DNA of 64,000 bases from Alphaproteobacteria bacterium (GCA_028865545.1 JAGWJY010000001.1:62001-126000); one strand, 5' to 3'. Numbered from the stretch's first letter, positions 48,658 to 59,593 are shown. Notes: generated from the sequence alone by a model not told the origin. Translations and numbers: made by a program.

Positions 48658-49423
48658 CGGGTCGCAGGCGGTAACGGCCGCGCGACACGAAATCGAGAAA
48701 ACCCTGATCGCGCAGCACTTGAAGCTGCTGGCGGATTTTCTCTTTGACGTGCCGGTTGTTCGGATAGATGCCGCTTAGGCGCTGCTCGAAACCATAAACG
48801 TCGTCGAGTTCGAATTCCGCTTTGCCGATCAATTCCACGCAGTTCATCACCTCGATCAACCAGCCGCGCGCCTCTGCGCCTTCGTCTCGCAGGAACAGCG
48901 TCTTCTGCCATTTCTCCAGGACGGCATCGCGCGCCATCGGCGTTCCGCTTTTGACAAGAAAGATTTTTCCCATCTCCGGAACACGTTCGAGCAGGATGTT
49001 GCAGCCGACCCATCCGGCACGCCGGGCCGTAGGTTTGAGCGGTTTGCGCTTTTCGATGATCTGCTGGACGAAGAAGTGTTTTGGCACGACGAAGAAGTTT
49101 GTGACGCTGAGCTTCTTGCGGTCATAATTCAGGAGCATCAGGTTCGGATTGTCGCTGGCGGCGAGCCGTTCGCTCATGGCGCGGAAGGCGCCGTCCACTA
49201 CCTTGGCGCCGAACGCGTTCTTCTGGCTCTTGAGTTCGTAATCCTCTCTGCACGACGGACAGAAGAAGTCGGCAACGGGCCGGTTGTTCTCATATTTACT
49301 GACGTTCACGCGGCCGCAGTTGGGGCAATACACTTGGCTGCGAACCCAGCTTTCCGTCCAAACGCGCGCGCTTTGCGCGGCGCTTGTGTAAGGCGTTTGC
49401 TCTTCTTCGAAGCCGAGTTTCAT
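48650..49423 (-). CDS. DpnI-like methyl-directed type II restriction endonuclease
   Basis: WVRSQVYCPNCGRVNVSKYENNRPVADFFCPSCREDYELKSQKNAFGAKVVDGAF; LKPTARRAGWVGCNI; HVKEKIRQQLQVLRDQGFLDFVSRGRYRL, recalled DpnI motifs. Confidence 0.93.
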   Translation of the reverse strand: MKLGFEEEQTPYTSAAQSARVWTESWVRSQVYCPNCGRVNVSKYENNRPVADFFCPSCREDYELKSQKNAFGAKVVDGAFRAMSERLAASDNPNLMLLNYDRKKLSVTNFFVVPKHFFVQQIIEKRKPLKPTARRAGWVGCNILLERVPEMGKIFLVKSGTPMARDAVLEKWQKTLFLRDEGAEARGWLIEVMNCVELIGKAEFELDDVYGFEQRLSGIYPNNRHVKEKIRQQLQVLRDQGFLDFVSRGRYRLRPVS

Positions 49424-49499
49424 GTTTCTAGTTAAGTAAGAGGACGATATGGCGACGCCAATAGAATTTCACCCTGACCCCAATCTCCTGATAGAATTA

Positions 49500-49778
49500 T
49501 CAGCCCACCTTTGACAGTTTGATCTCCACCTTGTGCCCTACCGCCTTGGCGTATTTTTTCAGTGAAGATAATGACGGTGGGTGACCGCCTTCCATGCGCG
49601 CCACGGCGGATTGCGACGTGCCCATGCGGCGTGCCACGTCCGTTTGAGTCAGCTTCGCCCGCGCGCGCGCTTTGAGCAGTTCGTTGATCAAGGCGAACTC
49701 CTCCTCCAGCGCGTCATATTCCTTCTTGAAGGCGGGATTCTTCATCTGCCTGCGCTTCCAGGCTTCGACGCTTCTCAT
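49500..49778 (-). CDS. XRE-family antitoxin (HigA-like)
   Basis: LLKARARAKLTQTDVARRMGTSQSAVARMEGGHPPSLSSLKKYAKAVGHKVEIKL. Confidence 0.9.
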   Translation of the reverse strand: MRSVEAWKRRQMKNPAFKKEYDALEEEFALINELLKARARAKLTQTDVARRMGTSQSAVARMEGGHPPSLSSLKKYAKAVGHKVEIKLSKVG

Positions 49779-50101
49779 CCCCGGATCTCCTTCATGCGTG
49801 CCCACGCGATCTCCAACTCACGCACCGGCGTTTTCTCCGTTTTCTTGACGAACGTTCTCAGTACGACCACCCGTTGGCCACTCGCCGTCACATAAATCGA
49901 CCGCGCGATTCCATCGCGCCCCTTCAACCGCAACTCCCAAAGCTTGCCGGACAGATGCTTCGCATAGGGCTCGCGCATCGCCGTCAGACCATGATCGCGG
50001 AACAAATCTGTCAGCCGGGCAAAATGCGCTCTCATATCCAACGGCAAGGCCGCAACTTCGGTCTCCGCCACGCTGTTCACAAAGACGACCGTCCAACTCA
50101 T
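49775..50101 (-). CDS. RelE/HigB-family toxin (Gp49-like)
   Basis: HFARLTDLFRDHGLTAMREPYAKHLSGKLWELRLKGRDGIARSIYVTASGQRVVVLRTFVKKTEKTP; 4-nt overlap with antitoxin. Confidence 0.9.
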   Translation of the reverse strand: MSWTVVFVNSVAETEVAALPLDMRAHFARLTDLFRDHGLTAMREPYAKHLSGKLWELRLKGRDGIARSIYVTASGQRVVVLRTFVKKTEKTPVRELEIAWARMKEIRG

Positions 50102-50109
50102 TTTTGATA

Positions 50110-50127
50110 TATCTCAGAAATGAGATA
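50110..50127. promoter_or_regulatory. Inverted repeat TATCTCA-GAAA-TGAGATA just upstream of the toxin start
   Basis: Perfect 7-bp arms, 9 bp from the toxin ATG; typical TA autoregulatory operator position. Confidence 0.7.
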
Positions 50128-50236
50128 ATTGCAAGTTCAATGATATGTGCCTGGGTTGCCGGGTGTCGTTGAGGCGTTTGGTCGCCAGCGCGTGAAGAGA
50201 ATGCGCCTGAGTTTCCGTGGCTCTCGAACGTCTGGT

Positions 50237-50297
50237 GCGCTCGCCCCCCACCCGGCGATGCTTCGCATCACCGACCTCCCCACATGGGGGAGGTGAA
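50237..50297. repeat. REP-like intergenic palindromic element
   Basis: GATGC-TTC-GCATC and CCTCCCC-ACATG-GGGGAGG hairpins. Confidence 0.65.
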
Positions 50298-50304
50298 ATA
50301 GAAG

Positions 50305-52629
<2,325 letters not shown>

Positions 52630-52678
52630 GGGGCTAATATAGTGTGTGTTCGCGGTTTGTGCAGCCCATGAGGTCCTC

Positions 52679-53041
52679 ATGATCGAAGCCTCCTGCCATT
52701 GCGGCGCGGTCCGGCTCGAAATCGAGACGGCGCCCGAGACCGTGACGTCGTGCAACTGCTCGATCTGCCGGCGCACCGGCGTGCTGTGCGCCTATTATTC
52801 GCCGAAGAATGTGCACCTGGTTCCGGCCGAAGGCGCGACGGACATCTATATGTGGGGCGACAAATCCATCGAGTTCCATCGTTGCAAGATCTGCGGCTGC
52901 GCCACCCATTGGGCCCCCGTCGACAAGACGCTCGACCGCATGGGCGTGAATGCGCGGCTGATGGCGCCGGAGGTCCTCGCCGCCGCGCGGGTGCGCCGTT
53001 TCGACGGCGCGGACACCTGGAAATATCTCGACGAAGCGTGA
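52679..53041 (+). CDS. GFA (glutathione-dependent formaldehyde-activating-like) family protein, copy 1
   Basis: [45 protein letters not shown]...FHRCKICGC. Confidence 0.92.
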   Translation: MIEASCHCGAVRLEIETAPETVTSCNCSICRRTGVLCAYYSPKNVHLVPAEGATDIYMWGDKSIEFHRCKICGCATHWAPVDKTLDRMGVNARLMAPEVLAAARVRRFDGADTWKYLDEA

Positions 53042-53085
53042 TCGCCCCGCCAGGACGAGAAATCCGTCATCACACAAACGTGCGA

Positions 53086-53123
53086 TTGACAGTTTCAAGG
53101 ACTCATGCCAATTTTTTGGCATG
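53086..53123 (+). promoter_or_regulatory. Promoter-like TTGACA-N17-CAATTT overlapped by palindrome CATGCCAA-TTTT-TTGGCATG at the BlaI-family start codon
   Basis: Palindrome 53104-53123, perfect 8-bp arms; overlaps ATG at 53121. Confidence 0.6.
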
Positions 53124-53543
53124 GTCAGGCACAAGCTCACGAAACGCACGCGCAAGGCCGAGGCTTCCAAGGACGGCCACAGCCGCCGCGAACGCGAGAT
53201 CATGGAAGCGCTCTACACGCTGGGCAAAGCCACCGCCGCGCAGATTCTCGAACAGATTCCCAACCCGCCCACCTACACCGCCATCCGCACCCATCTCACC
53301 ATCTTGGAGAAAAAGGGCCATGTGCGGCACGCCAGCGACGGCACGCGCTACATCTACGAGCCGCTGGTGGCGCGCGAGCAGATGGGGCGGCGCGCCATCG
53401 ACACGGTGCTGAAGACCTTCTTCGACAATTCCGTCGAGCAGGTGGTGGCGGCGCTGCTCACCAGCGAAGAAACCAATGTGTCGCGCGAAGAGCTGGAGCG
53501 CCTGGCGCGGCTGATCGAACAAGCCAAAGAGGAAGGACGATGA
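53121..53543 (+). CDS. BlaI/MecI/CopY-family repressor
   Basis: REREIMEALYTLGKATAAQILEQIPNPPTYTAIRTHLTILEKKGHVRHASDGTRYIYEPL. Confidence 0.93.
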   Translation: MVRHKLTKRTRKAEASKDGHSRREREIMEALYTLGKATAAQILEQIPNPPTYTAIRTHLTILEKKGHVRHASDGTRYIYEPLVAREQMGRRAIDTVLKTFFDNSVEQVVAALLTSEETNVSREELERLARLIEQAKEEGR

Positions 53544-55090
53544 GCTCGCTGATCGCTTTGCGCGCGCTGCTGTTCGGCGGCGAATGTTTCCTCGGCGCGG
53601 CGCTGATCCTGGCGTTGGCCTGGCTGGCGACGGAAAATTTCCGCGGGACCGCGAGCCAACGCCATCTGGTGTGGCTGGCGGCGTTCGGCGCCGTACTGGT
53701 GCTGCCGCTGCTGGCCGCGATCCTGCCGTCGCAGATCGTCATCGTGCATCCCGTGCCGCCGCCGGTGCAGAGCATCGCCGCACTGCCCGTCGTCGCGGCC
53801 TCCGCAGCGCCGGCGGCGCCGATGATCGGTCACGGCACGCTGGCCATGCTGGTCTTCGCGGTCTGGTTCGCCGGCGTCTGCTGGATCGCCTGCCGGGGCG
53901 CGATCGGCCTCCTCGGTCTTCGCGCGTTGCACCGCCGCAGCGTGCCGTATTTCCTGGAAGGCGTCGACGCGTCGAAGCTCGCCATTGCCGGGCGGAACTG
54001 GAAGCTGCGCCTCTCCACCGCGCCGGGCGGCGCCGGACCCATCACCTGGGGATTTTTCAGACCCGTCGTCCTGCTTCCGAAAGTGGCCGTGCTGTGGCCG
54101 TGCGAACGGCTGGAAGCGGTGCTGCTGCATGAAGTGGCGCATGTGCGCCGCTATGACAGCCTGACCCAGGCGCTGTCGCTTCTGGCCTGCGCGCTCTACT
54201 GGCCCAATCCGCTGGTCTGGCTGGCGGCGCGCGCCCTGCGCCGCGAGGCCGAGATCGCCGCCGACGACGCGGTGATCCGGTCGGGCGTCAAGGCTTCGTC
54301 TTACGCCGAAGAGCTGCTGCGGCTGGCCGCCGAATTCCGTCCGCAGCGGACGTCGCTTTCCGACATGCAGCTTTCCATGGCCGGACGCTCGGCCCTGGAG
54401 GCGCGCGTGAAATCCATTTTGGCTCCAACCCAGTCGAGAGCAGGAGTGACTGTGATGAACGCCTTGAAGATCGCCGGCCTTGGTCTGTTGGCCACCTCCG
54501 TTCTGGCGCTGGCACGTCCGTCCTTTGCCGACGAACAGCAGACGCCGTCGCCCGCGCCGTCGGTCGTTCCCGCGCCAGCGGTGCAGGACGACGACATGGC
54601 GGCGCCGCCTGTGCCGCCGCCGGCTCCCGCCATTCCGCCCGCGCCGGCCATCCCGCCCGCGCCCGCCGCTCCCGCGATACCACCGGCACCGCCCGCCGGA
54701 ACCACGGTGCGGATCATGAAGTTCGAGACGCCGGGTTCGGTGAAGATCATGAAATGGGAAGGCTCAGAAGCGGCGGTCAACAAGGCGGTGGCTCTGGATT
54801 CCGTGAAAATTCAAAAGGCGATCGCCGACGCCAAGATTGCCGAAACCGTGGCGCGCGCCATGCGAGAGGTGACGCCGAAAGTCAACGCGGCCGTGGCGCG
54901 GGCGATGCGCGAGGCCAAGCCCGACATCGAGAAGGCCATCGCCGATGCCAGGATCGCCGAGAACGTGGCGCGGGCCGTGCAACAAGAGCAGCCGGAAATC
55001 GAAAAAGCGATAGCCGAGGCGCGCAAACGAGCCGACGCTGCGGCGCGGCGCGATCAGGTCGAACCGCCGCCGTCGCAAGATAATCAGTAA
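53540..55090 (+). CDS. M56-family (BlaR1-type) membrane metallopeptidase
   Basis: LLHEVAHVRRYDSLTQALSLLACALYWPNPLVWLAARALRREAEIAADDAVIRSG; ATGA overlap with the blaI-like gene. Confidence 0.9.
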   Translation: MSSLIALRALLFGGECFLGAALILALAWLATENFRGTASQRHLVWLAAFGAVLVLPLLAAILPSQIVIVHPVPPPVQSIAALPVVAASAAPAAPMIGHGTLAMLVFAVWFAGVCWIACRGAIGLLGLRALHRRSVPYFLEGVDASKLAIAGRNWKLRLSTAPGGAGPITWGFFRPVVLLPKVAVLWPCERLEAVLLHEVAHVRRYDSLTQALSLLACALYWPNPLVWLAARALRREAEIAADDAVIRSGVKASSYAEELLRLAAEFRPQRTSLSDMQLSMAGRSALEARVKSILAPTQSRAGVTVMNALKIAGLGLLATSVLALARPSFADEQQTPSPAPSVVPAPAVQDDDMAAPPVPPPAPAIPPAPAIPPAPAAPAIPPAPPAGTTVRIMKFETPGSVKIMKWEGSEAAVNKAVALDSVKIQKAIADAKIAETVARAMREVTPKVNAAVARAMREAKPDIEKAIADARIAENVARAVQQEQPEIEKAIAEARKRADAAARRDQVEPPPSQDNQ

Positions 55091-55147
55091 TGCCGGCCCG
55101 TCCTATTTCTTCTATGCTGCGGGCCGCCATCCCCTAAGCCTGTCCCG

Positions 55148-55495
55148 ATGATCGAAGCCTCCTGCCATTGCGGCGCCGTGAAGATCGAAGTCGCCCACGC
55201 ACCGGATACGGTGACGGACTGCAACTGCTCGATCTGCCGGCGCTATGGCGTGCTCTGGGGCTATTATTCGCCGAAGGACGTGCGAGCCACCGGCGAAACC
55301 GACATCTATATGTGGGGCAACAGGTCGATCGAGTTCCATCGCTGCAAGACCTGCGGCTGCGTCACGCATGAGGCTCCCGTCGACAAGACGCGCGACCGCA
55401 TGGGCGTCAATGCGCGGCTGTTGCCGCCGGAGATTCTGGCCCCGGCCCGCGTCCGCCATCTCGACGGCGCGGTTACCGAGGCCTATCTCGATTGA
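55148..55495 (+). CDS. GFA family protein, copy 2
   Basis: [45 protein letters not shown]...FHRCKTCGC; close paralog of 52679-53041. Confidence 0.92.
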   Translation: MIEASCHCGAVKIEVAHAPDTVTDCNCSICRRYGVLWGYYSPKDVRATGETDIYMWGNRSIEFHRCKTCGCVTHEAPVDKTRDRMGVNARLLPPEILAPARVRHLDGAVTEAYLD

Positions 55496-55499
55496 CGGC

Positions 55500-56222
55500 T
55501 CACGCCGCCGCCTTTGCCGCGATCTGCGGATAGTATTGCTGCATCATCCGTCCCGTATAAGAGAGCAGGTTGGGATAAAGGCAGGCCGCATCGCGCAGTG
55601 GGCCGTTGAAGAATGGCGTCAGCACCGAAACCGCAAAAGCAAAGGCTGTGGCGTCGGTGCCGCAAGGCGTGTCGCCCATCAGATAAGGCTTGTCGCCCAT
55701 CTGCACCGCCAGCGAGGCGATGGAGCGCGCGCCAAGATCGGCGATTTCCGCCGGCGCATGACGGCCGAGGCCCTGGGCATGCAGCGTCGCCTTCACCCGC
55801 TCGCGGGTTTCGCGGCGCACGGTCTCGCGCATGCCTTCCGGCATCCGGTCGAAGAAGGTGGAGGGACCCTTGGTGAAATTCGCGTCGTCGAGCCAGCGCT
55901 CCTGAACCATCGCCCAATAGAGATGGTCCTCCAGCATGCGCTCAATGCACCAGGCGCGGGCGCGCTGCTCCTGCGTCAGGCCGGCGTCGAGGTCGGCGCC
56001 GTATTTTTTCTCGATGTGGTCGCGGATGAAGGTGGAATCGCCGATGCGCAGGCCATCATCCTCAATCCACGGAATCTTGCCCTTGGGGCCGTTCTGCGGG
56101 ATGCCGCCCTCGCCATAGGTGTAGGGCAGGCCGGACATTTTCAGTTGCAGATCTGTCTTGATGGCGAAGGGGCTGGCGGCGGGAAGGTCAAAGGCGGGGC
56201 CGAAGCCGAAAAGCGTGATCAT
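55500..56222 (-). CDS. Glutathione S-transferase family protein
   Basis: MITLFGFGPAFDLPAASPFAIKTDLQLKMSGLPYTYGEGGIPQNGPKGKIPWIEDDGLRIGDSTFI. Confidence 0.88.
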   Translation of the reverse strand: MITLFGFGPAFDLPAASPFAIKTDLQLKMSGLPYTYGEGGIPQNGPKGKIPWIEDDGLRIGDSTFIRDHIEKKYGADLDAGLTQEQRARAWCIERMLEDHLYWAMVQERWLDDANFTKGPSTFFDRMPEGMRETVRRETRERVKATLHAQGLGRHAPAEIADLGARSIASLAVQMGDKPYLMGDTPCGTDATAFAFAVSVLTPFFNGPLRDAACLYPNLLSYTGRMMQQYYPQIAAKAAA

Positions 56223-56254
56223 GGCGGTGTCTCCTTGGTTCGGCTCTGGTCATA

Positions 56255-56283
56255 CTGACATCCTGCTGACAACATGCTGTCAG
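56255..56283. promoter_or_regulatory. CTGACA-N5-CTGACA-N6-TGTCAG operator candidate between divergent GST and YafY-type regulator
   Basis: Perfect inverted repeat plus an extra direct half-site 11 bp away. Confidence 0.6.
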
Positions 56284-56306
56284 GAGTGATTTGCGACGGT
56301 GCCGTC

Positions 56307-57026
56307 ATGAGACGCGCGGACAGATTGTTTCGCATCATCCAGGTGCTGCGGCGGAAGAAACGGCCGATCACCGCGAACGACATCGCCGAGGAGCTGGAGA
56401 CCTCGGTGCGCACCATCTATCGGGACATCGCCCAGCTGATGGCCGACCGCGTGCCGATCCGCGGCGAGGCCGGCATCGGTTATGTGCTCGACGAAGGCTT
56501 CGACATGCCGCCCTTGATGCTGACGCCCGACGAGGTGGAGGCGGCGATGCTCGGCGCCCAATGGGTGGCGGGCCGCGGCGACTCGGCGCTGGCGCGCGCC
56601 GCCAACGATCTGCTGGCCAAGATCGGCCAGGTGATCCCGGAGCATCTGCGTCCGCTGCTGGTTGAGCCGGTGATGAGCGCGCCGCCGAAATGGAATGCGC
56701 CCGCCGACACTATCGACATGCCCGGTCTGCGCACCGCCATCCGCACCCAGGGCAAGATCGGACTCTTCTATCGCGACGAAAACGGCGCCGAGACGCAGCG
56801 TGTGATCTGGCCGATCGCCGTGGCCTATTTCGATGCGGTGCGGGTCATTGTGGCGTGGTGCGAGCTGCGCCAGGGCTTCCGTCATTTCCGCACCGACCGC
56901 ATCGCCAGATACGAATTCCTCGAAGCGCGCTATCCCACGGCGCGGGCCCGGCTGAAGGCGCAGTGGCGCAAAGAGATGATGGCGACGATGGGACGGCGGA
57001 GCAGCGCACACGCGGCGGCAAAATAA
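56307..57026 (+). CDS. YafY-type HTH/WYL-domain transcriptional regulator
   Basis: MRRADRLFRIIQVLRRKKRPITANDIAEELETSVRTIYRDIAQLMADRVPIRGEAGIGYVL; WYL-like core. Confidence 0.93.
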   Translation: MRRADRLFRIIQVLRRKKRPITANDIAEELETSVRTIYRDIAQLMADRVPIRGEAGIGYVLDEGFDMPPLMLTPDEVEAAMLGAQWVAGRGDSALARAANDLLAKIGQVIPEHLRPLLVEPVMSAPPKWNAPADTIDMPGLRTAIRTQGKIGLFYRDENGAETQRVIWPIAVAYFDAVRVIVAWCELRQGFRHFRTDRIARYEFLEARYPTARARLKAQWRKEMMATMGRRSSAHAAAK

Positions 57027-57189
57027 CGCCGGCGTGTTATCCTTGCGTCACAAATTCCCCGCCGCAAGGTGTGTTGCGCGCGAACGTGCCGTTCTTCTGC
57101 GCGGACTGCACAATAATGCAGCACCATCCGAAATTGTGCGCTTAGCCGTTTTGTGGTCTCCTGCAAAAATAAGAGTGGGGGTGTTGGGC

Positions 57190-58335
57190 ATGCGCACGAT
57201 AGACGTCAGCCATGACGGCTTGGGCAAATTTCGCCGCATCGTCGGCTACGGCATCGTCGAGCAAAAAGCCGCCGTTCAAAAGCAACTCTGGGAAAAGCAA
57301 TGGCAACGGCGCCAGGCGCTGGAGCGGCACCACTTCGTCGGGCCCAATGCCACCACGCTGCAGGCGCTGAAAAGACTCCAGGCCGACGAGCAGAGCGAAG
57401 ACGCCGGGCGCGAGCTGCTTTCCCTCACCACCATCCTGCTGAACGCGGTGCGGCCGCAGCCGGTGGCGGAATGGAAACCACTGTCCGAGCGCGCCGAATT
57501 TCCCGATCCGCCGCCGGCCGAACCGAAGCCGCTGCAGCTGATGCGCGAGCCGCGCAAAGCCGATTTCATGCCGGGCCCGCCGCGCAATCTGGTGGCGCTG
57601 CTGCAGGTCGGCCGCCGCCGGCGACAGAGGGACGCGGCCCTTGCCGCGTTCAAGGCGGCGCATGACGAATGGGATTACGCCGTGCGCTGGAAGACGCAGG
57701 AGCACGACACGGCGGCGAAGAAATACCGCGCCGCGCTGGCCGACTGGGATGCGCGCAAATCCGCGTTTAACGCCGCGCAGGCCGCCGCCGCGGCACGGCT
57801 CGAGGCGTTGCAGCAGCGTTATGCGCAGAAGGATCCCGACGCCGTCGTCGCCAACGCCAATCTGGTGCTGCTGGCGGCCGACCGGCCGGACGGTTTTCCA
57901 AAGCATTGGCAGATCGATTTCACCGGCGGCGTGATGACGGTCGACTATGAACTGCCCTCCACCGATCAATTGCCGAGCGTGAAGAAAGTGAAATACGCCG
58001 CGGCGCGCGATGCCTTCGAAGCGGTGGCGCTGGCGGAGCGTGAGCGCGACCAGCTTTACGCCGAGGCGCTGTACCAGAGTGCGCTGGCGGTGGTGCATCT
58101 GCTGTTCGCCTCGGACGCGGCAGAGGCGATCAAGGCCGTGTCGTTCAACGGCTGGGTGAATTTCATCGACAAAGCGAACGGCCGACCGGCGCGCGCCTGC
58201 GTGATGTCGGTACAGACGACCAAGGAGGATTTCCGCCGCATCGATCTGGCGAGCGTCGATCCGCAGGCCTGCTTCAAGACGCTGAACGGCGCCGTCAGCG
58301 CCAAGCTGGCGGCGATGACGGCGACCCGCGGCTGA
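57190..58335 (+). CDS. Protein resembling the N-terminal region of Mrr-family restriction endonucleases, without a nuclease domain
   Basis: VMTVDYELPSTDQLPSVKKVKY...LYQSALAVVHLLFASDAAEAIKAVSFNGWVNFIDKANGRPARACVMSVQTTKEDFRRIDLASVDPQACFKTLNG, then stop. Confidence 0.6.
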   Translation: MRTIDVSHDGLGKFRRIVGYGIVEQKAAVQKQLWEKQWQRRQALERHHFVGPNATTLQALKRLQADEQSEDAGRELLSLTTILLNAVRPQPVAEWKPLSERAEFPDPPPAEPKPLQLMREPRKADFMPGPPRNLVALLQVGRRRRQRDAALAAFKAAHDEWDYAVRWKTQEHDTAAKKYRAALADWDARKSAFNAAQAAAAARLEALQQRYAQKDPDAVVANANLVLLAADRPDGFPKHWQIDFTGGVMTVDYELPSTDQLPSVKKVKYAAARDAFEAVALAERERDQLYAEALYQSALAVVHLLFASDAAEAIKAVSFNGWVNFIDKANGRPARACVMSVQTTKEDFRRIDLASVDPQACFKTLNGAVSAKLAAMTATRG

Positions 58336-58339
58336 CGCA

Positions 58340-58678
58340 TTATTCGTGCTTAGCCCGGCTGTCGGCCGGCGCTTCGGTGCGTTCAGTTTTGCCGTAGTCG
58401 CGCAACACGGCGGCGACCCGCAGCCGATAATCGGCGAACACTTCGGTGCGGCCCAGCACCTGCGCCGCGCGATGGGCTTCGAGCTTGCGCCATTGCGCCA
58501 CCGCTTCTTCGTCGCGCCAGAACGACAGCGACAGCAATTTCCCCGGCTCGTTCAGGCTTTCGAAGCGTTCGATGGAAATGAAGCCGTCGATGCCGTCGAG
58601 CAGCGGACGCAATTCCTTGGCGATGTCGAGATAGCGCTGACGCTGGTGCAAGCGGCCTTCGAAGATGACTGCAATCAT
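58340..58678 (-). CDS. Antibiotic biosynthesis monooxygenase (ABM)-like protein
   Basis: MIAVIFEGRLHQRQRYLDIAKELRPLLDGIDGFISIERFESLNEPGKLLSLSFWRDEEAVAQWR. Confidence 0.85.
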   Translation of the reverse strand: MIAVIFEGRLHQRQRYLDIAKELRPLLDGIDGFISIERFESLNEPGKLLSLSFWRDEEAVAQWRKLEAHRAAQVLGRTEVFADYRLRVAAVLRDYGKTERTEAPADSRAKHE

Positions 58679-59592
58679 GCACGTTCTCCTTTGAGAAAAT
58701 CACCGACGGCGGCGAACAACCCTTCGCGGCTGTGTTCCAGATGCATCAGATGGGTCCCTTTGGGGATTTTCGCGTCGCGTTTTTCGGGCGAACGGACACG
58801 GGACAGCAGCCAGGCCGCGTCGCGGTCGTCGGACGTGCTGTCCCATTCGCCGCGCACCACCAGAACGGGGCAGGCGATCTTCTCCGGCCGGTAGGCGAGC
58901 GCGCCCGACCATGCCGCGTAAATGTCGGCTACCGGCCCGCCCGGAACTTTCACCGACACCGGCGTGCGCGACGGCGCGTCCGGATCGCTCGCCAGATAGG
59001 CCGGACCCCAGTGCTCCAATTGCGGCTCGATCAGCACCGGAGAATGCCCGCTCGGCACATCCTTGATGAAGCGCGCGTGCTGCTGGGCCAGGGTCACCAA
59101 TTGCCAGCGCCCGGCGGTGTCGGGCGGCGGCATGTCCTGCCGCTCACGGTGGACCACGGGACCGAACAGGCAGAGCCGCGCCACGCGTTCGGGATGCTGC
59201 GTGGCGTACAGCGCGGCGGCGATGGTGCCCCAGGAATGGGCCACGATCGAAATGTGCCCGTGGCCCGTCACCTCGACCATGTGCGCGACGACGCGCGCGA
59301 TCTGCGTCGCCGCGGCTGGTGCGCGTCCGAGCGGCGCGCCCTCGGCGGCTTCGGACATCTGCGGCCGGCGCTCGGAACCGCCATAGCCCGCAAAGTCGAA
59401 GGCCCAGACATCGAAGCCGCGTGCGGCCAGATCGTCCATCCAGGAACGGCCGGCAAAGCGATAGCCGACGGCGAGCGCCGAGGGGAAAGTCGCACCGTGC
59501 ACATAGAGTGCGGGCGGCCCTTCGGAGGGGCGCCGTCGCACCAGCAGTGCCGGCGCGCCGTGCAGCGTTGTGATCTGGTCCCCGCCGGTCAT
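58675..59592 (-). CDS. Alpha/beta hydrolase
   Basis: ISIVAHSWGTIAAALYATQHPERVARLCLFGP nucleophile elbow. Confidence 0.88.
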   Translation of the reverse strand: MTGGDQITTLHGAPALLVRRRPSEGPPALYVHGATFPSALAVGYRFAGRSWMDDLAARGFDVWAFDFAGYGGSERRPQMSEAAEGAPLGRAPAAATQIARVVAHMVEVTGHGHISIVAHSWGTIAAALYATQHPERVARLCLFGPVVHRERQDMPPPDTAGRWQLVTLAQQHARFIKDVPSGHSPVLIEPQLEHWGPAYLASDPDAPSRTPVSVKVPGGPVADIYAAWSGALAYRPEKIACPVLVVRGEWDSTSDDRDAAWLLSRVRSPEKRDAKIPKGTHLMHLEHSREGLFAAVGDFLKGERA

Positions 59593-59593
59593 C

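Noticed and set aside
49461-49478. GAATTTCACCCTGACCCC, reminiscent of sequence seen near IS200/RAYT-type transposons
   Set aside because: No transposase ORF, inverted repeat or second copy noticed in the window; too weak to call.
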